Of a stretch of 64,000 nucleotides of DNA, positions 23,585 to 32,595 are shown one piece after another. The stretch's first letter is position 1. Every line of letters starts with the position of its first letter. The DNA comes from Pseudomonas sp. KU43P (GTDB taxonomy: Bacteria > Pseudomonadota > Gammaproteobacteria > Pseudomonadales > Pseudomonadaceae). The stretch spans positions 3,755,501 to 3,819,500 of the forward strand of contig NZ_AP019365.1 of assembly GCF_033095865.1 (NCBI RefSeq), read 5' to 3'. Below the pieces are notes generated by a model. That model was not told the DNA's origin, ran no database searches, and saw only the letters and a list, made by a program, of their open reading frames with translations. Position numbers and translations under genes: made by a program.

Positions 23585-24844
23585 TCAGGCCAAGGCCTCT
23601 GTTTGCTGTTGGCTGGCGCGGCGCTTGACCATCCGCTGCAACAGGCCGGACACGCCGAAGCCCACCACCGCCAGCACGCTCATCAGGCTGAACACGTAGG
23701 TGTAGCCCAGCTCACCCGGGTAGCGGTCGAGCAGCGAACCGTAGATCACGTAGGCGAACATCCCCGGCGCATAGCCGATCAGGCAACCAATGCCGAAGGC
23801 AGACCCGGTAATCCGCGAAGGAATGCCGACCTCGCTCATCGGCGCCCAGAACACCCCGCGCATGGTGAACACCACCAGGGCGAAGGTCAGCGTGGCGGCC
23901 ATACCGGCATAGATGAAGCTCTCCTGGCGCGGGATGTTGAGGATGATCAGCATCAGCGGCAGCAACGCCAGGAACGCCCACTTCAGGTAACGGCTGGAAC
24001 TCTTCAGCTGCTTGTCGGCAATGTAGCCGCCGGCCGGGCCGCCGAGCACCTTGAGGAAGTACTGGTTGATGATGCCGTAGGCACCCACCAGCGCCACCGG
24101 CAGGTGGTACATGTCCTTGAGGTAGGGAATGAAGTAGGTCAGGCCGCAATACACGATGTAGACCATGAACACGTTCAGGCTCACCAGCCAGATGCCTGGC
24201 GAACGCACCGCTTCGAGCAGGGCCTTGCTGCCGACCGGCTCACGGCTGCCTGCCACCTGCGGGTCGCCTTTGAGCAGGAACAAGGTGAGCACACCCACCC
24301 CGATATCAATCGACGAATAGAACAGGATGGCGGCCTTGAGCCCCACAGCGCCGGAGCCCAGGGCGACGAACACGCCCAGCGCGGAGAACGCCACCAGGGT
24401 GTCGACCACACCGCGCCCGCCTTCGAGGAAGCCGAACATGCGGCTTTGCTCGTTGTCGTTGCCGAGGTTGCGCACGGCCTTGAGCAACGACGGCCAGAAC
24501 AGGCAGTCGGCACACACCGCCAGCAGGCTGAACACGATCAGCTGCTGGTTGAAGCCGGGGAAGCTGGCCAGGTACACGCCCAGGCCACCGGCGCCGATCA
24601 GCCCCAGCGGAATCAGCCGGCGGGTTTCGAAGCGGTCGGCGAGCAAGCCGCCGAGCACGAACAGGGCCGTGGCGACGATCGCGTTGGCACTGAGCAGCGT
24701 GCCGATCTGGGTGTGGGTCAGGCCCATGTGCTCTTGCATGGGGATGTAGAAGGCATCCTTGAGGCTGGACAGTTTGTAGATGGTGCCACCGCCAAGGACG
24801 AGGACCAGAAAGCGCAGCCACTTGGCTTTAGCCGGTGCTGTCAT
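23585..24844 (-). CDS. MFS transporter
   Basis: A 419-residue major facilitator protein with 12 predicted membrane helices. The loop between helices 2 and 3 has GGLLADRFETRRL (the G-x-x-x-D-R-x-x-R-R motif A), and the N-terminus is short and cytoplasmic. It resembles organophosphate/hexose-phosphate and sugar-acid carriers more than drug pumps, but the substrate is not predictable. It is last in the minus-strand cluster, 59 bases after the TIM-barrel gene, with a terminator just downstream. Confidence 0.85.
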   Translation of the reverse strand: MTAPAKAKWLRFLVLVLGGGTIYKLSSLKDAFYIPMQEHMGLTHTQIGTLLSANAIVATALFVLGGLLADRFETRRLIPLGLIGAGGLGVYLASFPGFNQQLIVFSLLAVCADCLFWPSLLKAVRNLGNDNEQSRMFGFLEGGRGVVDTLVAFSALGVFVALGSGAVGLKAAILFYSSIDIGVGVLTLFLLKGDPQVAGSREPVGSKALLEAVRSPGIWLVSLNVFMVYIVYCGLTYFIPYLKDMYHLPVALVGAYGIINQYFLKVLGGPAGGYIADKQLKSSSRYLKWAFLALLPLMLIILNIPRQESFIYAGMAATLTFALVVFTMRGVFWAPMSEVGIPSRITGSAFGIGCLIGYAPGMFAYVIYGSLLDRYPGELGYTYVFSLMSVLAVVGFGVSGLLQRMVKRRASQQQTEALA

Positions 24845-24903
24845 TGTTGTTCTCCACAGTTTCCGGGGTATGGGCGCCGTCGCCGACGGCGGATCGAATG
24901 TGC

Positions 24904-25959
24904 TCAGTGGTCTGCCAGGGCCAGTTCGGCCAGCAGGCGCAACTCGCCCAGCAGGCCACGCAGGTAGCGCACCTGGTTGTTGGCCCAGCGGTGTTCGTCG
25001 GTGAGCATTCGCTCCAGGCTGTAACCCGGCGGCAGCGGGGTTTCGCTCATCTCGCGATAGGGAATGAACGGGTCGCTGGCCTCGCCTGTCTGGCGGAAGG
25101 CAGGTGCGATGTAGTGGTTTTCCTGTTCGAGGATGAAGGCCACCACTTGCGGGCGCTGCTCGCCGAGCAACAACAGCTCCAACAGCATGCGGGCGCTGGG
25201 CAACTGGTCTTCGGCACTGCCCTGCAGCACCCCGTAGTGGCCAAAGCCGTTGGCCTCGGGCACCACGCGCACACCCTTGAGGTGCACCTGGCGAATGAAC
25301 GGCGCAAGGTTGGCCAGGGCCGGCAGCGGTTTTTCGCAGGCGTTGATCATGTTGCCGAAATCGAACAGCGCGTTCAGCCGTGGGTGCCCTACCCGGCGCA
25401 GCAAGCTGGCGATCTCGTCGCTCTTGAGCTCTTCGTGCTGCTCGAAATCGAAGTGCAGGTCATGCTCATCGGCCAGCTGCGCCAGGCGCTGCAGGTCGTC
25501 CTCGATGATGCCCATGACCCGCGACAGGTGCCCCTCGTAACGCGAGTAGATGCGGATGTTGCGGCTGCCGATGGCACGGGCCACGGCCACCGCCTGGTCG
25601 ACATCTTCGGGCAGCGTGCTGCTGATTTCCAGGTGCACGTCCAGGCCGTAGTCGCGGGCCTTGGCGGCAAAAGCAGCGAGGCGTTCGGCGGGCATTTGCG
25701 AGAGGCTGTTGTGCTCGCCGTCGAGCAGGTGCAGGGCCAGGCCGTCAAGCTCGTGCCGGTAGGCGAAGTCGAGCATGTCCTCGGGGCTGACACGGCCGTG
25801 GGTCAGGTTGGTCAGCAGTGGGTAGCCATGGGCGAACAGGCGCAGGCTGTCGAGGCGAGCCAGCAAACGCTGGGCAAGGTCTTGGGTGAGCACCGGGGGC
25901 GTGGTGGCCCCGGCGTTGTGGCCCATGAGGGCGGCGAAGCGGGCTTGGATAGCTGTCAT
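24904..25959 (-). CDS. TIM-barrel sugar phosphate isomerase/epimerase-like protein
   Basis: A 351-residue protein of the xylose-isomerase-like TIM-barrel superfamily. Signature segments are GLDVHLEISS, DLHFDFEQHEELKSDE, LFDFGNMINA and IRQVHLKGVRVV, which place metal-binding Glu, Asp and His at successive strand ends. The reaction is unknown; relatives isomerise or epimerise sugars and inositols or cleave related compounds. ATG 25959 has CAGGAA 9 bases upstream. It lies 126 bases after the MocR gene, with a palindrome between them, and just before the MFS gene, suggesting a regulator-enzyme-carrier unit. Confidence 0.78.
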   Translation of the reverse strand: MTAIQARFAALMGHNAGATTPPVLTQDLAQRLLARLDSLRLFAHGYPLLTNLTHGRVSPEDMLDFAYRHELDGLALHLLDGEHNSLSQMPAERLAAFAAKARDYGLDVHLEISSTLPEDVDQAVAVARAIGSRNIRIYSRYEGHLSRVMGIIEDDLQRLAQLADEHDLHFDFEQHEELKSDEIASLLRRVGHPRLNALFDFGNMINACEKPLPALANLAPFIRQVHLKGVRVVPEANGFGHYGVLQGSAEDQLPSARMLLELLLLGEQRPQVVAFILEQENHYIAPAFRQTGEASDPFIPYREMSETPLPPGYSLERMLTDEHRWANNQVRYLRGLLGELRLLAELALADH

Positions 25960-26013
25960 TATTATCATTCCTGAGCGATGCCGGGGTGGCCGGCTGTGCT
26001 TTTATCGCTCTGG

Positions 26014-26037
26014 AATGGTGCTATCCCTATAGCCATT
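26014..26037. promoter_or_regulatory. Imperfect palindrome between mocR-type gene and TIM-barrel gene
   Basis: AATGG-T-GCTAT-CCCT-ATAGC-CATT, a 10-over-9 base inverted repeat with one bulged T. The position upstream of the TIM-barrel gene and adjacent to the regulator makes it a candidate operator. Confidence 0.4.
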
Positions 26038-26085
26038 ACTGATTTGTTGATATGACCACTTTGCACGCCCGCCGTCGTGCCCGCT

Positions 26086-27582
26086 TCACACCCCCAGGCC
26101 GAGCCGGCGCATACCCTGAGCCAGTTCCTGTACGCGCTGGCGGGCCTGCGCTTGCGGCGTCGCGGCGAAACCGAGCAGCAACCCCGGCGGCAGATACCGC
26201 TGCAGACAGTAGTCGCGCAGCGCGTAGGTGTAGACCTGGTGTTCGGCCAGGCCACGGGCCACGGCGTCGTCATCGACCTCTGCAGGCAGCCAGCCAATCA
26301 GGTGCAGGCCCGCCTCCACCGGCGCCACCGAAAGCAGCCCGCCCAGCTCGCTGTGCAAGGCTTCCACCAGGCAGGCCTGGCGCTCCTGGTACAGCGCACG
26401 CATGCGCCGGATATGGCCGAGGAAATGGCCGTCCTGCATGAAGTCGGCAGTGGTGGCCTGGTGCAGGGTCGAAGGGCTGCGGTCCATGACCGCGCGGATG
26501 GCGCAGAACGGCTCCACCAGGGCCTCGGGCAGAATCACGTAGCCCAGGCGCAATGACGGGTACAGCACCTTGCTGAAGGTGCCGACGTAGATCACTCGCT
26601 GCCAGGGGTCCATGGCGTACAGCGCCGGCAGCGAACGGCCCACGTAACGAAACTCGCTGTCGCAGTCGTCTTCGATGACCCAGCCCTGGCTGCGCGAGGC
26701 CCAGTCGATCAGCTCCTGGCGGCGTGCATGGCTCATGGTGGTGCCCAGCGGGTGCTGGCGCGACGGCGTGGTGAACGCCAGGCGTGCATCCGGGCATTCG
26801 CGCAGCCCCTGCTGCACGTCCAGGCCCTGCTCGTCGATGCGCAGCGGCACCAACTGGCAGCCCAGCGCCTGGAAGGCGATGCGCGCGGCAATGTGCCCTG
26901 GGTCTTCCATCCACACGCTGTCACCGGGGTTGAGCAGCAACATGCCGAGCAGGTTGAACGCTTGCTGAGCACCCGAGGTAATGACCACCTGGTCGACGCT
27001 GCACTCGATGCCACGGGCATCGAATACATACTCGACGATCGCCTCGCGCAGGCGTTGCAGGCCCTTCACTTCGCCGTAGCCCAGTTGCGCCTTGCCCGGC
27101 TTGCGCAGGTGACGGTTGACCAGGCGCTTCCACACCGGCATGGGGAAGGCATCGTAAGCCGGGTGGCTGGGCAGCAAGGACACCGGGCACTCCGGCGCCC
27201 AAGCGTTGTAGGACACACCGCTGAAATGCGTACTGCGCAGGGAGTGCACCGCCTGGCTCATGCTCGACAGGCGCGGCGGCTTGGCCGCCGCCCCAGCATC
27301 AGGGCCGCGCCCTTCCCACTCGTTGCCAACGTAGGTGCCGGCGCCGGTACGGGAGGCCAGGAAGCCCTCGGCGGTGAGCAGGTCGAAGGCGTTGAGCAAG
27401 GTGATCCGCGACAACCCCAGCTCCTTGCACAGGGTGCGGGTCGACGGCAGGCGAGTGCCGCCCGCCAGCCGACCGCTGAGGATCTGCTTGCGCACCTGCA
27501 GGTACAGCTGCCGGTACAGCGGCACTTGGCTGGTGCGATCCAGTTCGACGCCGCTGAGCAGCACGCCGCCGGGTGTTTTCAT
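26086..27582 (-). CDS. MocR-type (GntR/aminotransferase) transcriptional regulator
   Basis: A 498-residue fusion regulator. A GntR winged helix occupies residues 15-85 (PLYRQLYLQVRKQILSGRL, then LPSTRTLCKELGLSRITL). A linker leads to a fold-type I aminotransferase domain (about 130-490) with the PLP-binding Lys in YVGTFSKVLYPSLRLGY and the aspartate in VIEDDCDSEFRY. Such proteins sense PLP or an amino compound that forms an aldimine. It lies 62 bases after the GMC gene, within the minus-strand cluster; an amine-derived inducer would fit the ureohydrolase pathway. Confidence 0.9.
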   Translation of the reverse strand: MKTPGGVLLSGVELDRTSQVPLYRQLYLQVRKQILSGRLAGGTRLPSTRTLCKELGLSRITLLNAFDLLTAEGFLASRTGAGTYVGNEWEGRGPDAGAAAKPPRLSSMSQAVHSLRSTHFSGVSYNAWAPECPVSLLPSHPAYDAFPMPVWKRLVNRHLRKPGKAQLGYGEVKGLQRLREAIVEYVFDARGIECSVDQVVITSGAQQAFNLLGMLLLNPGDSVWMEDPGHIAARIAFQALGCQLVPLRIDEQGLDVQQGLRECPDARLAFTTPSRQHPLGTTMSHARRQELIDWASRSQGWVIEDDCDSEFRYVGRSLPALYAMDPWQRVIYVGTFSKVLYPSLRLGYVILPEALVEPFCAIRAVMDRSPSTLHQATTADFMQDGHFLGHIRRMRALYQERQACLVEALHSELGGLLSVAPVEAGLHLIGWLPAEVDDDAVARGLAEHQVYTYALRDYCLQRYLPPGLLLGFAATPQAQARQRVQELAQGMRRLGLGV

Positions 27583-27644
27583 GTTGGCCTGGCCCTGTGG
27601 AGATGGTCGGCGGCCATTGTACGCCGGCCTTCACAGGTTGCGCC

Positions 27645-29327
27645 TCAGCCCACCTGACGCGCAGGCGCATGGCTGCGCTGCTTGTCCTCCCAGTCGCCCA
27701 CCAGGCCCACCGGCACCTCTGCAGCGGCCAACGGCTTGCGCCCGCGCACCAGGTCAGAAGCGCGCTCGGCGAGCATGATGGTCGGTGCATTGAGGTTACC
27801 GTTGGGCTCGCTGGGGAACACCGACGAGTCGATCACCCGCAGGCCTTGCAAGCCGTGCACGCGCAATTCGGAATCGACCACCGCCAAGTCGTCCTCGCCC
27901 ATGCGGCAGGAACCGCAGGGGTGCATGGTGCTTTCCATGTTGGCGCGCACGAAGGCATCGATCTGCTCGTCGGTCTGCACGTGTGCGCCCGGCGCCAGCT
28001 CCTCGCCGCGGAAGCGGTCCATGGCCGGCTGGCCGATGATCTCCCGGGTCAGGCGCACGCAACGGCGGAAGCCTTCGCGGTCTTCTTCGCGCTCCAGGTA
28101 GTTGAAGCGGATTTCCGGGTGCTGGTACGGGTCGGCCGACAGTGCCCGGACGTGGCCACGGCTCTTGGGCTTGTTCGGCCCGGTGAGCACCATGAAGCCG
28201 TGCCCCTTGAATGGCTTGTTGCCGTCGTAACGCATGGCGGCCGGCAGGAAGTGGAACTGGATGTCAGGCCAGCGCAGCCCCTTGGCCGAGCGGATGAAAC
28301 CACCGGCCTCGAAGTGGTTGCTGGCGCCCAGGCCGTCCTTGAACAGCAACCAGCGCAGGCCGATCAGGGCCTTGCCCAACAGGCTCATCTTGCCGTTGAG
28401 GGTGACCGGCTCCTTGCACGCATACTGGATATAGATTTCCGAATGGTCCTGCAGGTTTTCGCCAACCCCCGGGAGGTCGTGGCGCACCTCGATGCCCGCC
28501 TTGCGCAGCACGGCCTCAGGGCCGATGCCGGAGCGCTGCAACAGGTGCGGGGAACCGATGGGGCCCGACGACACCAGCACCTCGCGGTTGCAGTACACCT
28601 TGTGGGTCTGGCCGCCCTCATCGTACTCCACCCCTACCGCGCGCTTGCCTTCGAGCAGGATGCGCCGGGTCATGGCGTGGGTGACCACGGTCAGGTTGGG
28701 GCGGCTCATGGCCGGTCGCAGGTAGGCGTTGGCCGTGGACCAGCGCACACCGTCCTTGACCGTCATGTGCATGGCGCCGAAGCCTTCCTGCATGTAGCCG
28801 TTGCAGTCGTCGGTCTTGATGTAGCCCGCCTCGGCGCCCGCCTCGATCCAAGCGCCGTACAATGGGTTCTGCATGTTGTTGCCGTTGTTGGTGGCCAGCG
28901 GGCCGCTGGCGCCGCGGTAGTCATCGCCACCGAACTTGTACTGCTCGGCGCGCTTGAAATACGGCAGGCAGTTGCGATAGCCCCAGCCCTTGGCACCCAG
29001 GCTTTCCCACTCGTCGAAGTCATGGGCATGGCCACGGATGTACACCAGGCCATTGATCGACGAAGACCCGCCCAACACCTTGCCCCGCGGGCAATGCAGG
29101 CGTCGACCGTCCAGGTGCTTTTCAGAAGCGGTCTCGTAGTGCCAGTTGTACTTCCTGGTGTTCATCGGCAGCGAGAAGGCGCTGGGCATCTGGATCAGCA
29201 CGCTGCGGTCGCTGCCGCCGTATTCCAGGACCAGCACCGAAGTGCCCGCATCCTCGGTCAGCCGGCTGGCCAGGACACAACCGGCTGACCCGGCACCAAT
29301 GATGATGTAGTCGTAGTGTTTATTCAT
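27645..29327 (-). CDS. GMC-family FAD-dependent alcohol dehydrogenase/oxidase
   Basis: A 560-residue GMC oxidoreductase. FAD motif [15 protein letters not shown] at residue 8, GMC signature 1 [15 protein letters not shown] (about 81-95), signature 2 [17 protein letters not shown] (about 250) and the catalytic His region [12 protein letters not shown] (about 465), with [17 protein letters not shown] near the end. It oxidises a primary alcohol to an aldehyde. The sequence is choline-dehydrogenase-like, but no betaine genes are near. Start ATG 29327 (AAGGG 9 bases upstream) overlaps the permease stop by 8 bases, so the two are coupled. Confidence 0.88.
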   Translation of the reverse strand: MNKHYDYIIIGAGSAGCVLASRLTEDAGTSVLVLEYGGSDRSVLIQMPSAFSLPMNTRKYNWHYETASEKHLDGRRLHCPRGKVLGGSSSINGLVYIRGHAHDFDEWESLGAKGWGYRNCLPYFKRAEQYKFGGDDYRGASGPLATNNGNNMQNPLYGAWIEAGAEAGYIKTDDCNGYMQEGFGAMHMTVKDGVRWSTANAYLRPAMSRPNLTVVTHAMTRRILLEGKRAVGVEYDEGGQTHKVYCNREVLVSSGPIGSPHLLQRSGIGPEAVLRKAGIEVRHDLPGVGENLQDHSEIYIQYACKEPVTLNGKMSLLGKALIGLRWLLFKDGLGASNHFEAGGFIRSAKGLRWPDIQFHFLPAAMRYDGNKPFKGHGFMVLTGPNKPKSRGHVRALSADPYQHPEIRFNYLEREEDREGFRRCVRLTREIIGQPAMDRFRGEELAPGAHVQTDEQIDAFVRANMESTMHPCGSCRMGEDDLAVVDSELRVHGLQGLRVIDSSVFPSEPNGNLNAPTIMLAERASDLVRGRKPLAAAEVPVGLVGDWEDKQRSHAPARQVG

Positions 29328-30804
29328 TGCTGTAGCCCTTAGCACCAAGGCCCGCTGCCTCATGTGTGCGTTCATTGCCGTGGGGATAGCCGCCCCAGCC
29401 CAGCCGGGCGGCCAACATTCGGGTCAACCCGTAGTGGACCAGCCCGGCCAGCAGGCAGGACGGCAGCGAAGCGGTGACGAAGCGGAAGAAGTGGGTATTG
29501 GCCAGCGTCTGCGGGTTGAACACCACCACGTAGATCGCGAAGCCCGCCACCAGCGCGACCAGCGCAATGGGGTTGAAGCCCTTGCAGAAGCGCAGCGGCG
29601 ACTCGCCTTGCGCGGCGTACAGGTGGCGCAGGTTCAGGCGCTGGCGGCGCAGGAAGAAGTAGTCGGCGATGCCGATGCCGGCCAGGGCGCTGTTGAGGGC
29701 GGAGGTCCACACCAGGAAGATGAAGAAGCCGTCGTAGATACCTGGCAGCAACAGCACGATGGCCACCGGGATCACGCAGAACAGCGCGATCAGCAAACCC
29801 CAGCGCATGGCCCGCAGGCGCTCCCCGGCCAACTGGCGCAGACCGATCACTGCGGTGTAGAGGATGTTGACCATGCCCGTGAGGTTGGCCAGCGCCAGGA
29901 AGCTCAGCGCCACCACGCCAAAGCCCAGGCCGCCGGCCAGGCGCATCCAGGTGGTAGGGTCGCTGCTACCCAGGGTCGAGGCAGCGAACAGGCTGACGGT
30001 TTCGCCCAGCGACGCCGCGCCGAAGATACCTACCAGGTTGGGCCAGAACGCCGTGCGCTGGTTGCTGCACAAACGCGACAGGTTGCCCAGATAAGGCCAC
30101 CAGGAGAACCCTGCGGCGATGTTGATTTCGACCGCGATCATGAAGTTCACGTGAGGGTCTTCGAACGGCGGTTGCAAGGCCGGCATGGCCAGCAGCTCGC
30201 CGATGCTGAAGCGCTGGGCGATCAAGTACATCAGCGCCAGCATGATCAGGATCAGGCTGGGCGCAATCACCGCGCTCAGGCGCCGGATCATGTCCGGCCC
30301 GCGCATGGCCACTGCCGCCGCCAGCACAATGGCCAACAGGCCACCGGCGGTCACGATCCAGCCATCGCCGGCACCGGCCGGGCGCTGCTGCACCAGGGTG
30401 TCGAGGTTGTCCAGCGCACGCCCGCACATCAGGCCCAGCACCGCCAGCCAGCCCATGGTCAGCACCACCACCGACAGTACATAGACCAGCCGGCTGCCAT
30501 TGATGCCGAACATGCTGCGCAGGAAGGTGAACTGCTCCAGCCCGTACTTGCCGCAGGGCAAGCTGGTGGAACTGGCGGCGAGGATCACGCCGATGATGTT
30601 GCCGATGACCACGGCGCAGATGCCCTGGCGCGGCCCGACGAACAACGCCGTGGCGCCACCGATCAGGAACACCCAGGTGGCCACGGCCAATGCCGAGTTG
30701 GCGTAGGCGAAGCCCCAGAAGCCCCAGACCCGTTCGCTGGGCAGCAAGGGTGTGTCGCCCCGCTCGGCGCCCAGGCGAAATTCCTGCTCACGGGAAGCGT
30801 TCAT
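29320..30804 (-). CDS. NCS1-family permease (cytosine/purine/allantoin/thiamine type)
   Basis: A 494-residue inner-membrane carrier with 12 predicted helices. NCS1 features include [25 protein letters not shown] at helix 1 and [26 protein letters not shown] near helix 6. Family members import nucleobases, hydantoins or small amines with Na+ or H+. Start ATG 30804 has GGGGAGG 6 bases upstream and overlaps the stop of the tiny membrane gene (ATGA). The context makes the substrate of the alcohol-aldehyde-ureohydrolase pathway the likely cargo. Confidence 0.87.
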   Translation of the reverse strand: MNASREQEFRLGAERGDTPLLPSERVWGFWGFAYANSALAVATWVFLIGGATALFVGPRQGICAVVIGNIIGVILAASSTSLPCGKYGLEQFTFLRSMFGINGSRLVYVLSVVVLTMGWLAVLGLMCGRALDNLDTLVQQRPAGAGDGWIVTAGGLLAIVLAAAVAMRGPDMIRRLSAVIAPSLILIMLALMYLIAQRFSIGELLAMPALQPPFEDPHVNFMIAVEINIAAGFSWWPYLGNLSRLCSNQRTAFWPNLVGIFGAASLGETVSLFAASTLGSSDPTTWMRLAGGLGFGVVALSFLALANLTGMVNILYTAVIGLRQLAGERLRAMRWGLLIALFCVIPVAIVLLLPGIYDGFFIFLVWTSALNSALAGIGIADYFFLRRQRLNLRHLYAAQGESPLRFCKGFNPIALVALVAGFAIYVVVFNPQTLANTHFFRFVTASLPSCLLAGLVHYGLTRMLAARLGWGGYPHGNERTHEAAGLGAKGYSNE

Positions 30805-30980
30805 GGCTGGCCTCCCCACAGGTAGAAGCCGACGACCACGGCCACCGCCAGCAGCGCCACCGCGAAGCAGTCGGTGGCGGTCAACGCCCCCGGCCAGCGC
30901 TGGCCGGCTTGCAGTTCTTCATAGGCGCGCAGGCGCCGGTCCAGGTCTTGCGCACGCTCCACATCGACTTCGCTGCTCAT
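30801..30980 (-). CDS. Small single-helix membrane protein coupled to the NCS1 permease
   Basis: A 59-residue protein. The first 35 residues are charged and helical (MSSEVDVERAQDLDRRLRAY), followed by one membrane helix (about 36-56) ending YLWGGQP. GAGGTG is 6 bases before ATG 30980. Its stop overlaps the permease start as ATGA. The shape recalls the small partner subunits of some Na+ symporters (for example YhdT/DUF997 with PanF), so it may be an accessory subunit of the permease; this is inference. Confidence 0.65.
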   Translation of the reverse strand: MSSEVDVERAQDLDRRLRAYEELQAGQRWPGALTATDCFAVALLAVAVVVGFYLWGGQP

Positions 30981-31073
30981 GGGCATCACCTCGTAGGTTC
31001 TTGTTCTTGGAATATGATGCAAGCCGATTCGGCAGCGCCGCTGCCATGCGGCTACGGCGCTGCCGCCCTGTCG

Positions 31074-32582
31074 CTAGGGCAAGGTGATCCACACGGCTTT
31101 GGTTTCCAGCAGAAACTCCAGTTGCTCCGCGCCCATGTCCTTGCCATAGCCCGATTGCTTGTAGCCACCGAACGGCATGGACGGGTCCAGGGTGCTGTGC
31201 GCATTGACATACACGGTGCCCGCGCGCAGTTGCGGGATCAGGCCGTGGACGCGGCCAAGGTCATTGGAGTACAGCGCCGCCGCCAGGCCGAACGCCGAGT
31301 CGTTGGCCAGGGCCAGCGCCTCTTCCTGGCTGTCGAACGGTTGGGTCACCAGCACCGGGCCGAAGATCTCTTCCTGCACCACGCGCATGTCGTTGCGGCA
31401 GTTGGCGAAGATGGTTGGCTGCACATAGAACCCCGGGCCCGCGACAGGTTCGCCGCCGTAGTACAACTGCGCGCCCTCTTCTTTGCCCAGGGCGATATAG
31501 CCGAGCACGCTTTGTTGTTGCTTGCGCGACACCATCGGGCTGATGAAGCAGTCCGGGTCCAGGCCGGGTGCGATCTTCAGTGTCGCGGTGTATTCGGCCA
31601 GCGCCTGCAGAAACTGTGGGTAGATGCTGCGCTCGATGTAGGCACGCGTGCCCGCATCACACACCTGCCCCGAGTTGAAGAACACGCCGTTGGCCACCGC
31701 CTGCGCTGCCGCCGGGATGTCGGCATCGGCGAACACGATCACCGGCGACTTGCCGCCCAGCTCCAGGGTCAGGCGCTTCATCTGGTCCATCGAGGCCTTG
31801 CCCACCGAACAGCCGACCGGGGTCGAGCCGGTGAAGCTCAGCTTGTCGATACCCGGATGGCTGGACATCGCCGTGCCAACCACACTACCGCGCCCGGTGA
31901 CGATGTTGATCACGCCTGCTGGAATGCCGGCTTGCTCGACCAGTTCGGCAAAGCGCAAGGCCGACAACGAGGTCAGCTCGGCCGGTTTCACCACCACCGT
32001 GCAGCCGGTCGCCAGCGCGGCGCCGAGCTTCCAGGCCATGGTCTGCAACGGGAAGTTCCAGGGCACGATCACGCCCACTACCCCGACCGGCTCCTTGCGG
32101 GTGTAGGCGAGGTAATTGCCTGGCAGCGAAGGCTCCACAGTGCGCCCGTGAATCTTGCTGGCCCAGCCGGCGAAGTAGCGGAAGGTGTCGATAGTGCCCT
32201 GGATGTCCACGGCGCGCGCCTGCTCCACCGACTTGCCCATGTCGATCGATTCGATCTGCGCCAGCTCGTCGCCATTGCGCTCGATCAGGTCCGCCAAGCG
32301 ATGCAGCAGGCGTTCGCGCTCCAGGGGTTTGAGCTGGCTCCACGGCCCGCCGTCGAACTGCGCACGGGCAGCCTGCACTGCACGGTCGAGGTCGGCGGCG
32401 GTGCCCATGGGAATGCGCGTCAGCACAGCTTCGGTGGAGGGTTCGATCACCTCGCTGGTGGCGCCGTCGCTGGCCTCGACCCAGGCGCCGCCGATGAACT
32501 GGCGCTGGGGCTTGGACAGGAAGCGCTGAGTAGCCTCCAGCACACCGAATGCCTGCAGATAGTCTTTAACCTTGTTGTCCAC
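31074..32582 (-). CDS. NAD(P)+-dependent aldehyde dehydrogenase
   Basis: A 502-residue aldehyde dehydrogenase. VIVPWNFPL (oxyanion Asn), FTGSTPVG (cofactor loop), LELGGKSP (general base Glu) and NSGQVCDAGTR with the nucleophilic Cys are all intact. It should convert the GMC product aldehyde to the acid. It resembles the KauB/gamma-aminobutyraldehyde and betaine-aldehyde groups. GTG 32582 is chosen because GGGGA lies 6 bases upstream; ATG 32618 would overlap the ureohydrolase and has no ribosome site. Gap to the ureohydrolase stop: 13 bases. Confidence 0.87.
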   Translation of the reverse strand: MDNKVKDYLQAFGVLEATQRFLSKPQRQFIGGAWVEASDGATSEVIEPSTEAVLTRIPMGTAADLDRAVQAARAQFDGGPWSQLKPLERERLLHRLADLIERNGDELAQIESIDMGKSVEQARAVDIQGTIDTFRYFAGWASKIHGRTVEPSLPGNYLAYTRKEPVGVVGVIVPWNFPLQTMAWKLGAALATGCTVVVKPAELTSLSALRFAELVEQAGIPAGVINIVTGRGSVVGTAMSSHPGIDKLSFTGSTPVGCSVGKASMDQMKRLTLELGGKSPVIVFADADIPAAAQAVANGVFFNSGQVCDAGTRAYIERSIYPQFLQALAEYTATLKIAPGLDPDCFISPMVSRKQQQSVLGYIALGKEEGAQLYYGGEPVAGPGFYVQPTIFANCRNDMRVVQEEIFGPVLVTQPFDSQEEALALANDSAFGLAAALYSNDLGRVHGLIPQLRAGTVYVNAHSTLDPSMPFGGYKQSGYGKDMGAEQLEFLLETKAVWITLP

Positions 32583-32595
32583 GGTGTGTCCCCGA

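Noticed and set aside
27645..29327. Naming the GMC gene betA (choline dehydrogenase)
   Set aside because: The sequence is BetA-like, but betI and betB neighbours are missing and the surrounding genes point to a different alcohol.
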